DNA from: Siphonodentalium dalli
Taxonomy: Eukaryota; Mollusca; Scaphopoda; Gadilida; Siphonodentaliidae
DNA length: 64,000 nucleotides
NCBI GenBank assembly: GCA_032622095.1
Contig: CP136061.1
Location: 248,757,582 to 248,821,581 of the forward strand
Direction of reading: 5' to 3'
Shown here: piece by piece, positions 11,801 through 26,800 of the stretch
Position numbering within the stretch: position 1 is the stretch's first letter
Layout of the letters: each line of letters begins with the position of its first letter
The notes under the pieces: model-generated
Seen by the model: only the letters and a program-made list of their open reading frames with translations
The model's database searches: none
What the model was told of the DNA's origin: nothing
Program-made: the position numbers and the translations under genes

Positions 11801-14800
11801 CAAAATAGTGTTTTCGTGCCAAAATCCGTTTTACGAGGTCCTTAAATATACCCGACGAAGTGTTGATTTCTTGATAATGTTGTCGGTAAAGACTAGTTTA
11901 CTTTATCGTGTATTCTATTGTTGGTAGTCAAAATTGAGTTAATAGTATTAGCTTTTGAATTTTTCCCGGTATCGAAATAGGTCGATACACACTTGAACTT
12001 TTTTACCGGCATATATGTCCCAGAGAGACCAATTGAGTCACTCTGTTGAAGTCATAACAGAAATGCAACTTTGAACACGGTGTTTGGGTCCAAAACAAAC
12101 AAAAGCCGCGTGCACCGTATCGGCCAGAAAAGAGCGTCACGTGTTAGTCTATGCCTGGTAGAAATAAATAGCGTTTGCTTTACTTTTGTGCGAAAAATTG
12201 AAAACAGCTGCAAAATGCCTGTTACCATGGACAATATTTTTTATAGCACATGAAGCGGGTATATCAATATTTCGTGTATTTGTCAGCCTATCTTATACAT
12301 CCTTCCAAATTAGGTGAACAAAAGTTGGAAGCTCGAATGAGCCATGTCCCTTTAATAAATAGATAAATATAATTTGGGGAATTAAAGACACGGTGAATAA
12401 AGACAGTGGCTACTCGTTTCGTTGACATATAAATATGTGTTCGCCGTATATTCCTCAATAGTATGGTTAAAATATTAAATATATCCGTATATAGTGCTAC
12501 GACTCCCGCCATTTACTTTCTGGCCGACCGGAACGCTCATCATGTATCCAGACACGTTGGGCTATGGTATGTGTATACAAAAGATCGAGCTGCACACAGG
12601 ACGAACCAGTTTTCTCCTGCCATGTACCCACTGCTGGTGACACAACACAAGCACACGTGTGCTTTATTTGCATAGTATACCCTGTACTCATAGAAACGAC
12701 CCGTGACCCAAATCAAAATAATTCACGTACGAAGTCTAATGATGCGTGTTGGCAGCGCATGTCTTGATATGATCACGACGAAGCCTATACATGTAGATCC
12801 ATTCTCGGCGTGAGCTATTTTTTTTTAAAGATAGTGATTCTCCTGGCTGCCAGTCTGTTTGACGACGTCACATGACATGTGGGTTAATTCGTCTCTCTTT
12901 TTGGGCACCAAGGAACACGAAAATGCGATAAACTACTAATTTCCATTTTGCGACATCGACTTTAAGAAAGAGTATATTATACCGTTATTTGTTCTAACTT
13001 TCCCATTTTCGAGGTGTTTGGCTGAACTGAACGAATCGAGGAAATGTAGTTATGTGTCTAAAACATTCAAGACATATATATTATAAGCTATTATTGTCTT
13101 GGTTATCTTTATGTTGACGGCTCGAGATATTTTGCGTGGCTCTCTGACCAACCAAAGACGAAATGCAACATCGCGATATTAATTGTGGGTTTTCGTCCTT
13201 CCAGAAGGATACGAGCTATGCGTTTTGAGACGTTTTAAGTTGAAACTAATAGATGGTTTATATACCGTTTCGTCAGTACATATCGATATTATGACACAAA
13301 GTTTCTAATTAGTATGTGAACATATCGACTTCTGTTCAATTTCTGGCCGCCAATGTAGCCGCCATCTTGACTGTGAGTATCAATTACCAAGCTCAAATTA
13401 ATACCTCATATCATTGTTCCATATCTGCATGCACTTGTGTGTAGAGTTCGTTTAACAATAACGCCCATCGTAAGAAAGTAAAGGAATGTAGGATTGTTTT
13501 CAAATTTCGGTCTTCCATTTGCAAAAAACATTTCTTGCATGAGACGTAAGTTAATTACTTCACCTCAGTATTTCCATCTCAACTGTAATGCCATCAACAA
13601 TAATGCCCAATGATGTGAATATTTCGGTTATTTTTCAAAAACTGTCCGCCATTGTGGGCGCCATTTTGGATTTGGGGACATTTATTTGGATGTGATATAA
13701 GGACAGTTCCTCGCCTCAGTGTTCCCAACTCACAATGGTGAGTATGTGTTGAGTTATCGCGACAGTAACGCTCACTGATGTTAAAATCAGCGATTTTGGC
13801 GATATTTCAATTTCTGGTGGCCATTTTGGCAGCCATCTTGGATCTCGGTGAATATTTACCAACTCTTGTATAAGAGGAATTCTAGCTCTGGTATCTGCTG
13901 CACATATGGTTTCATGGGTGGAGTTATGGTAGCAATGCCACTCATTGATTAGAAACAGACATTACATTGTTAGTGTCGATTCGGCTTTGACCGGATTATA
14001 CCGGCATTTTGGGAAAACTTGATATCGGACAAAATGAAATCAAGCCAAGATAGCCATCTTCTCCCACAGAGACAACGAAATGTGGTGAAATGTCAAAAAG
14101 ATAGCAATTTATAAACATTTCGGCGGCCATCTTGGTGTAGGATTTATGGCTAATTTGTAAGGGTTTTATATTTGCATAACGAACCGAGCGGGAAAAAAGA
14201 CCCCATATGATACTCTCTTTACTATAACGACGATCAAAGAGACCTGGTACATATACAAAAAAATGGCCCCCATGATAGACGCCATCTTGTCTGCAGTTTA
14301 TGCGGCCTCTTTTTGTTCTTGTTAATAACCGAAAACTATTAAATGAGACATTAAGAAAGAAGATTACTGGGGTGAAGTTGATACCTCGGGGGGGGGGGGG
14401 GGGGGTTTGCAGAGGTCGACCAATATCTCATGGACTATGACTATTGGTTTCGAAATCTATATAATAAGATTGGATGGATGACAGTTGAAAATATTGAATG
14501 TGACATATTCATTATAATATTGGAAAATACGAGCATTTATTGGGAAAAATATATCTATTAATTTAAAGTAACGTATTCAGTATTATTCGAAGCATATTGA
14601 TTATTGTTCAGCGGAATTTTGCCCAAACGGCTGCCGATATCAAAATAACTACATGTTATATGTTTCAGTTCCAATTCACATAGATGGTTTCGGCAATTTG
14701 ACCAGTAAAACGGATCTATTCTATTACACCGACGGCACGCCTTTGCAATATTACAACTGGCGCCACCCTTATCCAATAGCTAACCCAGATATCAACTACA

Positions 14801-17800
14801 TCAAGCTCGAACAGTATAACAACTGGAAGTATGTCCAAATATCGAGCAGTGAAGAAAGGGAGGTTGTTTGCCAGTACAAAGGTACATGTCGCAGAATTAT
14901 TGTTATCACATGTAGTGGGATAAATTAGTAATTTGTTCACTTTATGACTAGAGCATTAATTTGTGCACATATATACATATTCACATATTTATTGATTTTA
15001 GATTTGGATTCACGCAGAAATTTCACTTTAATTTCATTTTAAGGGGTTTTCAGAATTTTAAAAACATTAATTTTATTGATTATATCAAAATATTAAATGT
15101 CGCAATTAATGGTACCGTGGAATGTGCGATTTGAAATTTCGGACATAGATTAAGTATGACTCTGCGACACATTGTTCAGAATTCCAACGTCATCAGACAA
15201 GGTGTGTTCGGTACAGTTGCGATCAAAATTTAACACTAAAACCAATGAGGATTTTTTGTGGTTTGATCAAAAAGTCGTGGTGACACGGATGGCTCTGTCG
15301 TGTCACCTGTTGTAACTATATAGGAGTGATTTCATATAAATGTAAACAGCATACATGTAGTTACCCCATCATATACAGTAATAAACAACATTATTTTATG
15401 ATGTGAATATACATTGGTTGATGATATGTGTCAACAAGTGACAAATGTTTAGGACATAAACGTAACCTGTTGATTTGTACATTCTAGGATTCATGCTCGA
15501 ATCCCAGAATGTACAGCGAAACGGTACGTTTATCTCCATTGAAAAACTGTATACAAAGTATCATTTAGTCATTTTCATGACACGAATCGAGACTTTCATT
15601 TTGCCGTTGTCATCGCTATTCCATTCTGCGCCGATGAAATTTTACCGTGCTACATTCAAATTTGATGCACACTGAAGCGGCCGATGAACGGTATTCATAG
15701 ACAACGCGCGGGTTCGCTCGTTTCGCTACTCCGTTCAGCGCCGATGAAATTGTACCGTGCTACATTCAGATTTGATGCACACTGAAGCGGCCGATGTCGG
15801 TGAATCAAAAACTAAAGTTAGCCGTTCTCGGCCAATCAGAATGCTTGTTTTAGTGACAAATACTCAAATTGAATTACAATTAACCATATCTATACTAAAT
15901 ACTCATTGTGAGTAGTTATTCCTTAGGAAAATTCAGATAATAAGTTTAACAGACGATCATAGGTAGGTATTGCATAGGTCCTTTGTTAAACTCATTATAT
16001 GAACATTAATTTCCCTCCAATAAATATAACCCATTCTATTCTAATATTATCTGTTGTGTGCTTATTTTCCCCCCGAAAATCACTCCAGACGAATAATCAA
16101 CATTCCAATGTATACGTTTGTAACTGAGTGGGAGAAATAATTTAGTATAGAACAACAACAACGGCATTGAGAAAACCCCCTATGCATCCTCTTCAACAGA
16201 TCAATTTCAGAATGGCTAATCACCGACATTTGCATGCTGATGTAACAAGCCTATTTAACAAGGGAACTCCATCAAACCCAAGTAAATATAGACCTGTTAG
16301 CGTCACGTGTATCCTGTGCAAAGTCATTCAATCATTTATATCTGAAGCAATTAACCAAACATATGAAAGAATATAACCTCTTATCAAACAGACAGCATGG
16401 ATTCCGTAGCAAGCTATCATGTCAAATAACTTATTGAATATATTTCACACGTAACAACGGAATTAGACAACGACAACGAAGCCTATGTCATACATAGAGG
16501 ATCTCAAACGAGTTACTATTTTATACGGAATTTATCAACCGAGTTCACTAAATTGGATTTGAGCCGAGGTTTACCGAGGCTCAAATAGAATTTAGTGGAC
16601 GAGGTTGATAAATTACGTATAAAATAGAACGAGTTTGAGATACTTTTTATTACATGATAATATAAACGCTAAAATTTTATCGAAAAGAACAATAATTAAC
16701 AGCCAGCGAACTTTGTCCCAAAGAGCAGCGTGACGTCATTGCACGCGACGATATTACACGTGTCTATTACGCTCGAATATTACATAGGAAAATAGTGCTA
16801 ATCATGTGATAAAAACGAAATCCGAGACTGGATCGTTGCCTTTCTCTCTGGACGAAAGCAAAGAATTCGTGTTGGTGAAGAGGTTTCTGACTGTAAATTA
16901 GTGTTCAGTGGAGTTCCACAAGGAATTTTCTTTGGCCAATTCTCTTCCTTGTTTTCATAAATGACCGACCGGAAAGTGTAAATTCTATGTGTGAAACGTT
17001 CGTGGATGACACAAAAATAATTGGTAACCCGACAGTTGACAACATACAAAGACATATCGATGCGGTATGTGTGTGGTCTGTACAGTGGCAGTTATCTTTC
17101 AACACATCACACAACACACAGCCAGATAACTCTCCTTTACTGATCGGCAGTGACGGAAGAGTCTTGGGAGTAGTAATCGATGATAAACTCAAATTTGATG
17201 TTCGTATCAACACAGCTTGTAACAAAACCTATCGCATACTATGGACTATTAAAAGAACTTTCACTTATCTAGATCAAGAAACTTTTCGATTACTATATGC
17301 CAGCATGGTCAGACCTATTTTGGAGTACTGCCATACAGTGTGGTGTACACATTTGAAATATCAGATCGATAAATTTAATCAGAAGGTTCAAAGGAAAGCG
17401 ACGAAGATGGTACCACCGTTTAAATAATTACCATACATAGAAAGGCTAGTTAAACTCAATCCTACGAGCCTCAAATATCGCAGGTTCAGAGGACATTACA
17501 ACATAGATATATATAATTGATTCCAAAGAGGGTTATATAACGCGAAGATATTTACTGAAAATAGGTCGCCTCGCATATATAAGAGAATGCATTGGCCTAA
17601 AAAAATGTGTTAAGCCAATGCATTCTCTTATATATGCTGATTATTAGACGAGCTTATATTTGTTATATTGTCACTAAATATTGTGTAATTGTTACCGAGA
17701 AGTCAAAAAAGTCAAAAAAGTCAAAAGAATTGTCCTGCAGATTGATGATGATGACGATGAACACGCTAATGCCATTTTCTCTTATTAAGGAGTGATGTGG

Positions 17801-20800
17801 AAACACAATTACATATTCGTCCCAAGCCATGTACCGTCATGTAATAGGACGCGCTGCTAAGTTGCCAGTGGATCTTACTAATTTATTATTTGGAACAAAA
17901 ATAGAAATTGCTATTGCATCTATTACCAAACATATTTTACCCATATTTGAGAGTTTCTTTATTCATAAAATGGTGTTGGTCAGGACCCAAAGTGGAAATT
18001 GTATTTCTACGATAATAATCAAGACTGTTATCGGTATAAACATCGGAATGACATTTATAACACAATGAATTCCATATAGTCCATATAACAAAGAATGTTC
18101 TCGTTTGTTTGTCCATGAAAAACTCTTCAAATGTTTGTGTGATGCCCACAGCAATAGCGGTATATTAAACATGTAGATTGTTTGTTTTATTGATACAACC
18201 ATTATGGCATTGACTACTTCAATACGGTATTCCAAACTGATCCAAGAGCTGCCATATATAGGTTCAGCCGCGTTGTGCAATCGTGTGTACACTTTTGCCA
18301 CACGATGTGTATTCATTCACATTTTGTTTAACGCGGTGGTATTCCAACGTGCAGTGTGTTCATATTTCAGCTATTACTTGTGTACTCTTGATAAGATTCA
18401 AACGAAAGTTATTTATTTTAGAAATTATCGCTGATATGCGACATTTATATTGAAATTCCAATTGAACAATTGCCTTGAAAAATTGTCTTGGGATGGTTAC
18501 ACACTTGTATGTAATTGATATATCTAAATTACATATATTACATGTAATTCTTATGGCCACACCAATAGTTGATAGCATTAATCACCTGCACGCGAGTGGT
18601 TCATTGTTAACAGGCGAGAAAAGTGATTAGTATAAGCAATTGTCAAACTGTCTGCTATCAAGATATTTTAGGTCAGTCTTAAAGGGGGACTGTACCTAAA
18701 TCCTTGCCATTTATGGGACATCTTCATTTATACTCAACAAAATATATCCAACAAATGAATGAATTTGAGCCATGGAAGAATGCAAAATACACTCATGCAC
18801 GATGCAGAATACATGGTAATTATAATGAATATTAATTTATGACTTCATTTTCATTATAATTACAATGTTGTTTACATCGTTCTTGGTAATGTTTGGGTTG
18901 CCAGCGGACACATATTACACAATCTGTAAGTCGCCAAATTACGCGATATTTACAGAGATTACATGCATGCGTGTATCCACCCTTTATCTACTCCTCTACT
19001 AAATATGGCCTCAAAGTTTTAGCAAGACACACGTGAATTTTCGACACGCATAGTGACGTAAGAGCTTAGTGCAATGATGTCAATGCTGGAACTTTATTAT
19101 TATGTTAATTAGAATATAATTATGATATTCGAAATGGGTTATTTAGTGTTGAATTTGATTTGATATAAACATGGGTGATAAGAGTGGTAGAACAATTCTG
19201 TAAACACGAAAAGACACATTTAAATGGAACTATATATATTTTTGAAGGTACCATTACTTCCTCTTTGGTTGTGATAATGAACTAAATATTAATTTGTTTT
19301 TAACCCCATCCGTTTCGAGATCGTTTTTCCTTGCTAAAATATGATTATGTGATAAAATGGATTTCAAATTAATACTCCATATGAAGCCTGATGTAAGCTC
19401 GGCTCGAATCGAGTTTAGTGCACTCGGTCCATAAATATCGTATAGAATTACGACTCATTAGAGATCCTCTATGTCTTTGCTTAAAGATACGGGCGGCGTT
19501 GGCGGTGGGTATGATGTTAAAATATTCAGCTCCGTCAAAAACCCAACATAAACAGAAAGAATAGTAATATATAGACAGACGTTGTTCTTATACCAATCAG
19601 AAATATTGCGTAACAGTACGTTATTGTCAAATGTGTTTCATTTGTTATGTAAACAAAAGCAAAAAACGTTACAAAACCTGTTCTTGTTTAGATCCGGATA
19701 TGGTAAACATAAAGAGCATTATTTGTTACTGTTTTTCTGATATGGAAATAATGAAGAGGGTTTATATCATTTGTGTGTGATTAACCAATAGAATTGCGCT
19801 GTGCTATGTAAACAGAAGCAAAACTTATGTAACACGAGCAGGTTCTTGTTTACGTACACAATCATACGTCTTGACGACAATATACTATTTACGCGCTGAT
19901 AAAGCCTGATTATGTTTGGCATATGAGCAAAACTAAATATATTTTAATATTCCTTCTATTGATGGCGATTTGAACAAATATGAATATTTCTGCAACGAAC
20001 GCCGCCCGTGCCTTTCATGCAGTACGAGTTCTTGGTCGATGTATCAGTTTCCAGAACAGAATCGTGGAAATAGCTTTTATTTTTCATTTACGCTATCAAT
20101 TTATAAACCCTATCATAACAAATATGAAAATATAAATGTAAATGGTCTAGTGTCAACTGTTACAGTTAATGGAGTGATAGGGATTGTAGAAAGTGGTATG
20201 TCTATGTAATACTAAACACCCAACGAACTTAGCCACACAATGAGTAAATTACAAGATGGCTGCTGGTAGCCATGTTTTAACATAATTCGGAATATATGGT
20301 AAGTTCCTATCCATCTAGATGACACTCCGGAGATCCATATGACGTTTGATGACAATCGTATGAGGGATGTGGCCTGTAGGGTGTAGGATTTACATGTAGT
20401 GATGCAAATAGTAAAGTACAAGATGGCTTCCAGCGGCCATGTGTTTCATCGGAAATCGTTCAAATTCAATAAATCCCATCTAGAGGTGATCCCAAGCATG
20501 CCTGTAAATTTTCAAAACAATTCAAAAGAATTGTGGGCTGCATGGTGTATCGATCCAAATTTGAACTCCGATATGGCCGCTGGCGGCAATGTATTTTAAC
20601 AAGATTCTACAAAATAGTAAGTTCCCATCTAGAGGTCACACAGAAGATCCATATGCAGTTTGGTGACGATCGGACGAGGGATGTGGCCTGTAGGGTGTAC
20701 CAAAGAATTTAGTTATGCAAATGTGTCATTTACATGATCAGCAATCAACATAATTATGGTATAATACATGTCATTTGTGTTTTCTTCAAGAAATAAAATT

Positions 20801-23800
20801 TACGAGTATACTCTGTAATTCAAATTCAATTATGAAAAAGGGAGTAATATATTTGGAGCCAAGTTTGTGGGTCAAATATTGGGCACACAGGTTGACGGCA
20901 CCTGTATTGTATTCAGGACACTCAATATAGGTCAAAAGGTGTGTATGTCAACGATTCGTAAAAACATGCCTATATAGGGGTCAAATTAGCCGCTTATCGT
21001 CAGCTTATATTTCCTGAGTACCATTCAAATGTACGTTATTATAACGAATGGGAGAATTAATTTAGTATTCATTCAAATCGCCTGGCTTCAGTCTGGGTTG
21101 ATTTGGTTTATTGATTTGTATCGTCTATTCAGTCGCTATACCATGGTTTCGCATGAACGGAATTTTGTCATCCACATATTTTAGAAATGATTGTACTGGG
21201 TAGCAGCGGTTTCAGACAATCATATTTATTCCAGGTAGTAACTACAGCTCGTTTCCTGACATCACCACAACGTCGTACAAGAGAACTTCAAGTAAGCCTA
21301 TACCGCGTGTAGTTGTAGATAGTGAACGAGTCCGAATGAAGGATGTCACACGTCGAATAGCATGCAAGTACCAGCTACTACATTTTGCTATGGTGCGGCG
21401 TGAAAATCCGTTTAGTGATAGCTGAATTATATATATATTTGGCCGGTAACAGGGTACGAGTCAGAATTCGCTGTCGTATAATGCACTCACCATACTTGTC
21501 CCTGATCAGATATAGAATAGAATATAATAGAACTACGACAAAGCGTTGACTAGCTAACACTAACTTAATCCGAGCGTTCCATGTTCCGGTGCCATTCTCG
21601 GTAAGGTAAAATAAAAAGCGTTGGTAAAACAAATGGGCAGAAACTGAAAGCAGATGATTCATGTACAGTAGTGCTCTAAATAATCGACTCCTTAAACACA
21701 GCAGAATTATGGGTAACTTTTCAGGATTTAGTCGGAATATCTGAAAAGTTACCCATAATTCTGCTGTGTTTAAGGAGTCGATTACTTAGAGCATTACTGT
21801 ATGTGACGTTGGTAAGTCTTTGTAGAGTTTGTAAAGTACCTGTATGCATATTAAGATTTTATGTTAGCCCGAACGTGAACAAAGCGAAAAATTACTTCAG
21901 CCATATTTAGCCACGCATACGTGTAACTTGTAACGTGCGTTACCAATATCAATGGTAGTCATCTGATTCACGTGACCATTCCGCCTACAAGGTAAAACCA
22001 TTTAGAAGTTACGTACCCAACGTGTATAGCTAACAAGAGTAATAATCCAATAGTGTAATAGTCGAATGAGCGACCAACGCTTTACATAGAGTATGACAGT
22101 GAGATTTGGATAAATGGGATTAATTGTGTTTAAGGCTATTAAGTTCCCTACCAGCTATTGTTTACACGTTTTCTACCCGTGCACCGATATATACATGTAT
22201 ATAAGCGTGTAGTTTGTGCACCGTCAAATCGCGTGACTTTTCCGCCAAATATAAATCTCTATTGCAACATATTAGCAACACACGTTACAAGTTACACGTG
22301 CACGCTAAACCTATTACTCAAGTGTGTAAAATTTGAGACATGGCGATAATGAGACGATGTATCTCTTTCCTTACTAAATACTCATTGACGAGTAGTTACC
22401 TCAGGAAATGTTCAGATAATAAATACCACAGGTGTAGAGTTAACCCTATGCAGGAAGTAGAAAACATCTCCATTTTACAGATAGCATATATTATCAACGA
22501 GTCGAGATGATTGGTGGAATGTATTAACCTGTTCTAGCGTTCAGATAACAAGTTCAATATGTCGTTTGTTGAAATTATTTTCTAAAGATTGCCCAACAAT
22601 GAGTATTAATTCTACTGCACTTGTGTTATGTTTTCGTCTGGCTGTCGTCTGATCATATACCCTTAACAACCTCTCCCCAAATGAATAATATACAATTCCA
22701 ATGTTTATATTATAACTGAATGGGATAATCCATTCAGTATAGGGAGGGTTTACTAATGTCACCATCCATATTGTATGCACGCAGGTTGTCCGTCGGAGTA
22801 TACATTCGTGGAGTCAGTCGGGACTAGCTGGTGTCTACAATACCATAGCAACAAGACGGGCCAATCAAATGCGTCGCTCGCCTGTCAGCAAGATGGCGGA
22901 CAGCTCATGGTATTCGATGATACACAGACGTATCGTTCCATAACTATATGGATGATTGAGATGATGCAAGGTATTCTAGTCGCATTTCATGTCGGTTCTA
23001 ATCTGCGTCCTGATAAACCATGCACATTTCCACGGTCGTTAATGAAATAAAAGTTAGCAGATATATATATTCAACAAATCAGCGACTGTGCCCGTCTGCA
23101 TTTAAAATGTTAACTTAAAATTTATTCACTCTTATTTGGATATTCGTCCATGGATATTTTCAGTGTTATGGCTGCTTTCAAACAACGAGTTCGTTCAAAT
23201 TATAATGTACTGAACCCCGGCTCATGCAGGCAATTCTTCAAGGATTGTCCACTTATAAATGGACAATCGGTACCTAAAATGGTCATTAATAAATGGACAA
23301 TCCAACCACGCGTGGCACGCAAGCTTGGGATTGTCCACTAAATGAAGACATGTTTTGCTAATCCTGCATGTTAGCTTCATATTTAATATGAAGGGCAATA
23401 ACTCTATAAATAATATTAATTTGCTAAATAACGGTGATTTGTATGAGAAGAAGTGTTTTTGACGAAATAACGGAGATATTTGAAGAAGAGCTGTTGACGA
23501 AATAACGGAAATATTCGAAGAAGTGTTTTTAAAGAGCGTACCCCAAACCTCCGACAAACACACCCACTCAAGGGAAGAATTTGACTTATATTTCACAAAA
23601 GTTGATCTGTTGTGGTGTTGCAAATTTCTCACACAAATCTCCGTCATTTAGTTAAGGTACATTCTTTATAGAGTTATTACCCTTCAGATTTAATATGAAG
23701 CTAACATGCACGATTATCTATATATGTCGTGATTTAGTGGACAATCCCAAGCTCGCGTGCCACGTGTGGTCGGATTGTCCATTTATTAACGCCCATTTTA

Positions 23801-26800
23801 GGTACCGATTGTCCATTTATAAGTGGACAATCTTATGCGCATTAGGTGGCTCATGACGGCGAGCGCGCCTTGCGACTCAAATTCCGACGTCAATACCAGA
23901 CGGGCACCGAAGCGACCCCCAAAAAAGGAAACTCAAATGGCCGCTGTATTCTGACGTCGCACTTAGAACACTATAATATATGCACATTTTAAGGTCTCTA
24001 TTGTATATATATATAGGAGATATGGCACAGTAGCATGTTATATTTACGCCTCCGAAACATGCCGAGCATTGCTCTTTGAACATGCTTGGGACTATACAAC
24101 ACACAAGGCGCCTAGAAGCACACAAGAAGCACATTTAATGTTTGAGACAGTGCCAAGAATACAGCGGCCATTTGAGCTTCCTTTTTTGGGGTCGCTTCGG
24201 TGGCCGCATGGTATTGACGTCGCACTTTGAGTCGCAAGGCGCGCTCGCCATCATGGGCCGGGGTTCGAATCCCACCCAGTCCCAAAAATAATTGCACTGT
24301 CTCAAAAATTAAATTTGCTTCTAACAATAGGCGCCTTGTGTGTTGTATAGTCCCAAGCTATGGGATACCTAGACATATATTTAAGTTTCCAGATGGTGAC
24401 ATGATGTGTTTATCCTATATATATAATGTACTGAATTCGAGATTTATATACTGATGTTGGAAATTTAGCGTATAAGAGTGTCGTCCAGTGTACATGATAA
24501 TTAATATATGTTGTTCACATTTAAAGGGGCGGGTGGCCTTCGATGTGGGTATGCTGTTAAAATAATCACACCCGTTAAATCTGCCATAAATTGAAAGAAT
24601 ACTAAAATTTAGACATATTTTGTTCTCAAACAAATCATAGATGTCGCGTAAATGGTATGATAATGTCAAGTTCATACACTTTGTAATCTAAACAAAAGCC
24701 AGATTCTGTAACGTTTTTTGTTTTTGTTTACATAACAAAGTATTCTAATTTGACAATTGCATACTATTTACACGATATTTATGATTGGCATAAGAACAAA
24801 ATCTGCCTATATATTAACATTCTTTCTGTTTATGGCAGTTTTAATAGATGCTACTATTATACATCAATACCCACCGGGAAGAACATCCGTGCCTTTAATG
24901 GTCCGAACAACGCACGTTCTTGTGTGTATCAGCATCGACAACACACACTGTATAATTAATTTGAACACAATCCCATTGTTAAAGTTAAGAACATCTTAAT
25001 TTAAGACCTTGTTCGTGAAACGCACATATGACTGCAGTGTGAACGTAAGAATATCTTAAGTGCCAACTATGTCATAAGTTGCTTCCATGAAACTTGACTC
25101 TGGTACAGAACCATTCTTATGCTCAACTGAACCTTTACGCAAGGCATATTTGAGTGAATACTAATAGCCGCTTGTGTCTACTAGCTAGCTATGTGCCCTC
25201 ATGTGACTCACGCTGTGGCTAGTTGTGAATTCATCATTGTGTACTCGATTGAAGGGAACATTAGGAAAATGTCTATTATTCTCTATATATTGGCTGATAT
25301 TTTGGAAGGCAGTATTTGGCTACTACCTACATGTAAATTACACACATTACATTGTAATTGGTGTATCATTATATTCCTTAATGAAAAACCAATTCCGATG
25401 TAATGTGTGTAATAAACGTTGTTAGAAGCCAAATACCTGAATCTCAGATTTCGAAAATTTCTAAACAAAATATATATAAACTAGCTGGTGGACCCGACTT
25501 CGTCCAGGCTGTTTCCCCTCTGCTTTTCGGCGAATTGCGCGATTTGACATTGAATTGACCATTTTGAAGGTCAAGATATGATCGGGGTCACGATTTGACC
25601 CGTCCAAAAACACTCCCTGGACAAAAGTACCCGACAAAAGTACCCGTCGAAATCCGTCCGGTTTTACCTTGTATTGACCATTTTGAAGGTCAAGGTCAGG
25701 TTGGGGTCACGATTTGACCCATCCAAAACACTCCTCGGACAAAAGTAACCATAGGTATCAAATTTCGTCGAAATCCCGTCAAAATTAGCGATTTGACCTT
25801 GAATTGACAATTTTGAAGGTCAGGTCGGGGTCACGATTTGACCCGTCCCAAGCACTCCCCGGACAAAAGTATCCCTAGGTATCAAATTTCGTCGAAATCC
25901 GTCCGTTTTACCCGATTTGACCTTGAATTGACCTTTTTGAAGGCCAAGGTCAGTCGGGGTGACGATTTGACCCATCCAAAACACTCCCTGGACAAAATAA
26001 CTCCTAGGTATCAAATTTCGTCAAAATCCGTCTGGCAGTTTTCCCGGCCATAGCTAAAACACACAGACAGACAGACAGACAGACAGAAGTCCCAAAATAT
26101 ATATTAGACTAGCTGAAACAGGCTATTATGCTACTTCAATATGTCATCCGGCAAATAAGTTCATATTGGACCTAACTATATATTGACATTGGTTGATATT
26201 GGACTTATTTGGTTCTGATAAAAGCCCAAAGTGGACTTATACCGTTATTATGTTGGATGGCGCGGGCCACAGTGAAAACACATATATAAAGAGCGTACAT
26301 CCCGTGCTGCAATATCCAGTTGGAGTTTACAATATGTTAAATTCAATGACCGACAATACGTTTGTAGCATACTGTTTCGATGGATGTACACGCTCGGAAA
26401 TACACATCATGTGTGACGAGGAACAATTGTTTAGATATTATGTCTCCTTTATTTGCGTGTTGTGTAGAGGCATTTCGCCATGATTTGCCATTATCTATAT
26501 TTTATAATGTCTTATCATGTAAAGTATATACTTGTATACACTAATTGTAACATATTATCTTCTGATATGGGGAAATAAAACTATCTATCAGAGGCTGAAA
26601 GTGTCGGATAACACTCGAAACTTGTCAGTTAAACACTGTATCTAGGAAGTTTTAAATTTAATGACAAATGGGTACGCCCAAAATGTGGATTTTGAAATAA
26701 GATAAAATATATTGACCGACATTTCTACTATAGCCCTACAAGCACATATTTGATTAATCCTTATTTCCGCGCCGGCACGAGACGACTCACCGCCACAACA

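Larger units (their letters stand above)
9434..13320 (+). other. Intron 3, first part: no gene recognised
   Basis: Only short shadow frames on both strands. Small structures are listed separately (10542-10619). Scattered short 'cagacag' runs occur at ~11340-11410. Confidence 0.5.

Noticed and set aside
24221-24284. tRNA gene from the B-box 'ggttcgaatcc'
   Set aside because: No complete cloverleaf: acceptor and D-arm partners are absent; fits a SINE head better.
26193-26483. 96-codon frame on the + strand with several Cys
   Set aside because: Part of it matches repeat family D (compare ~57040), and no domain or splice pattern is visible.
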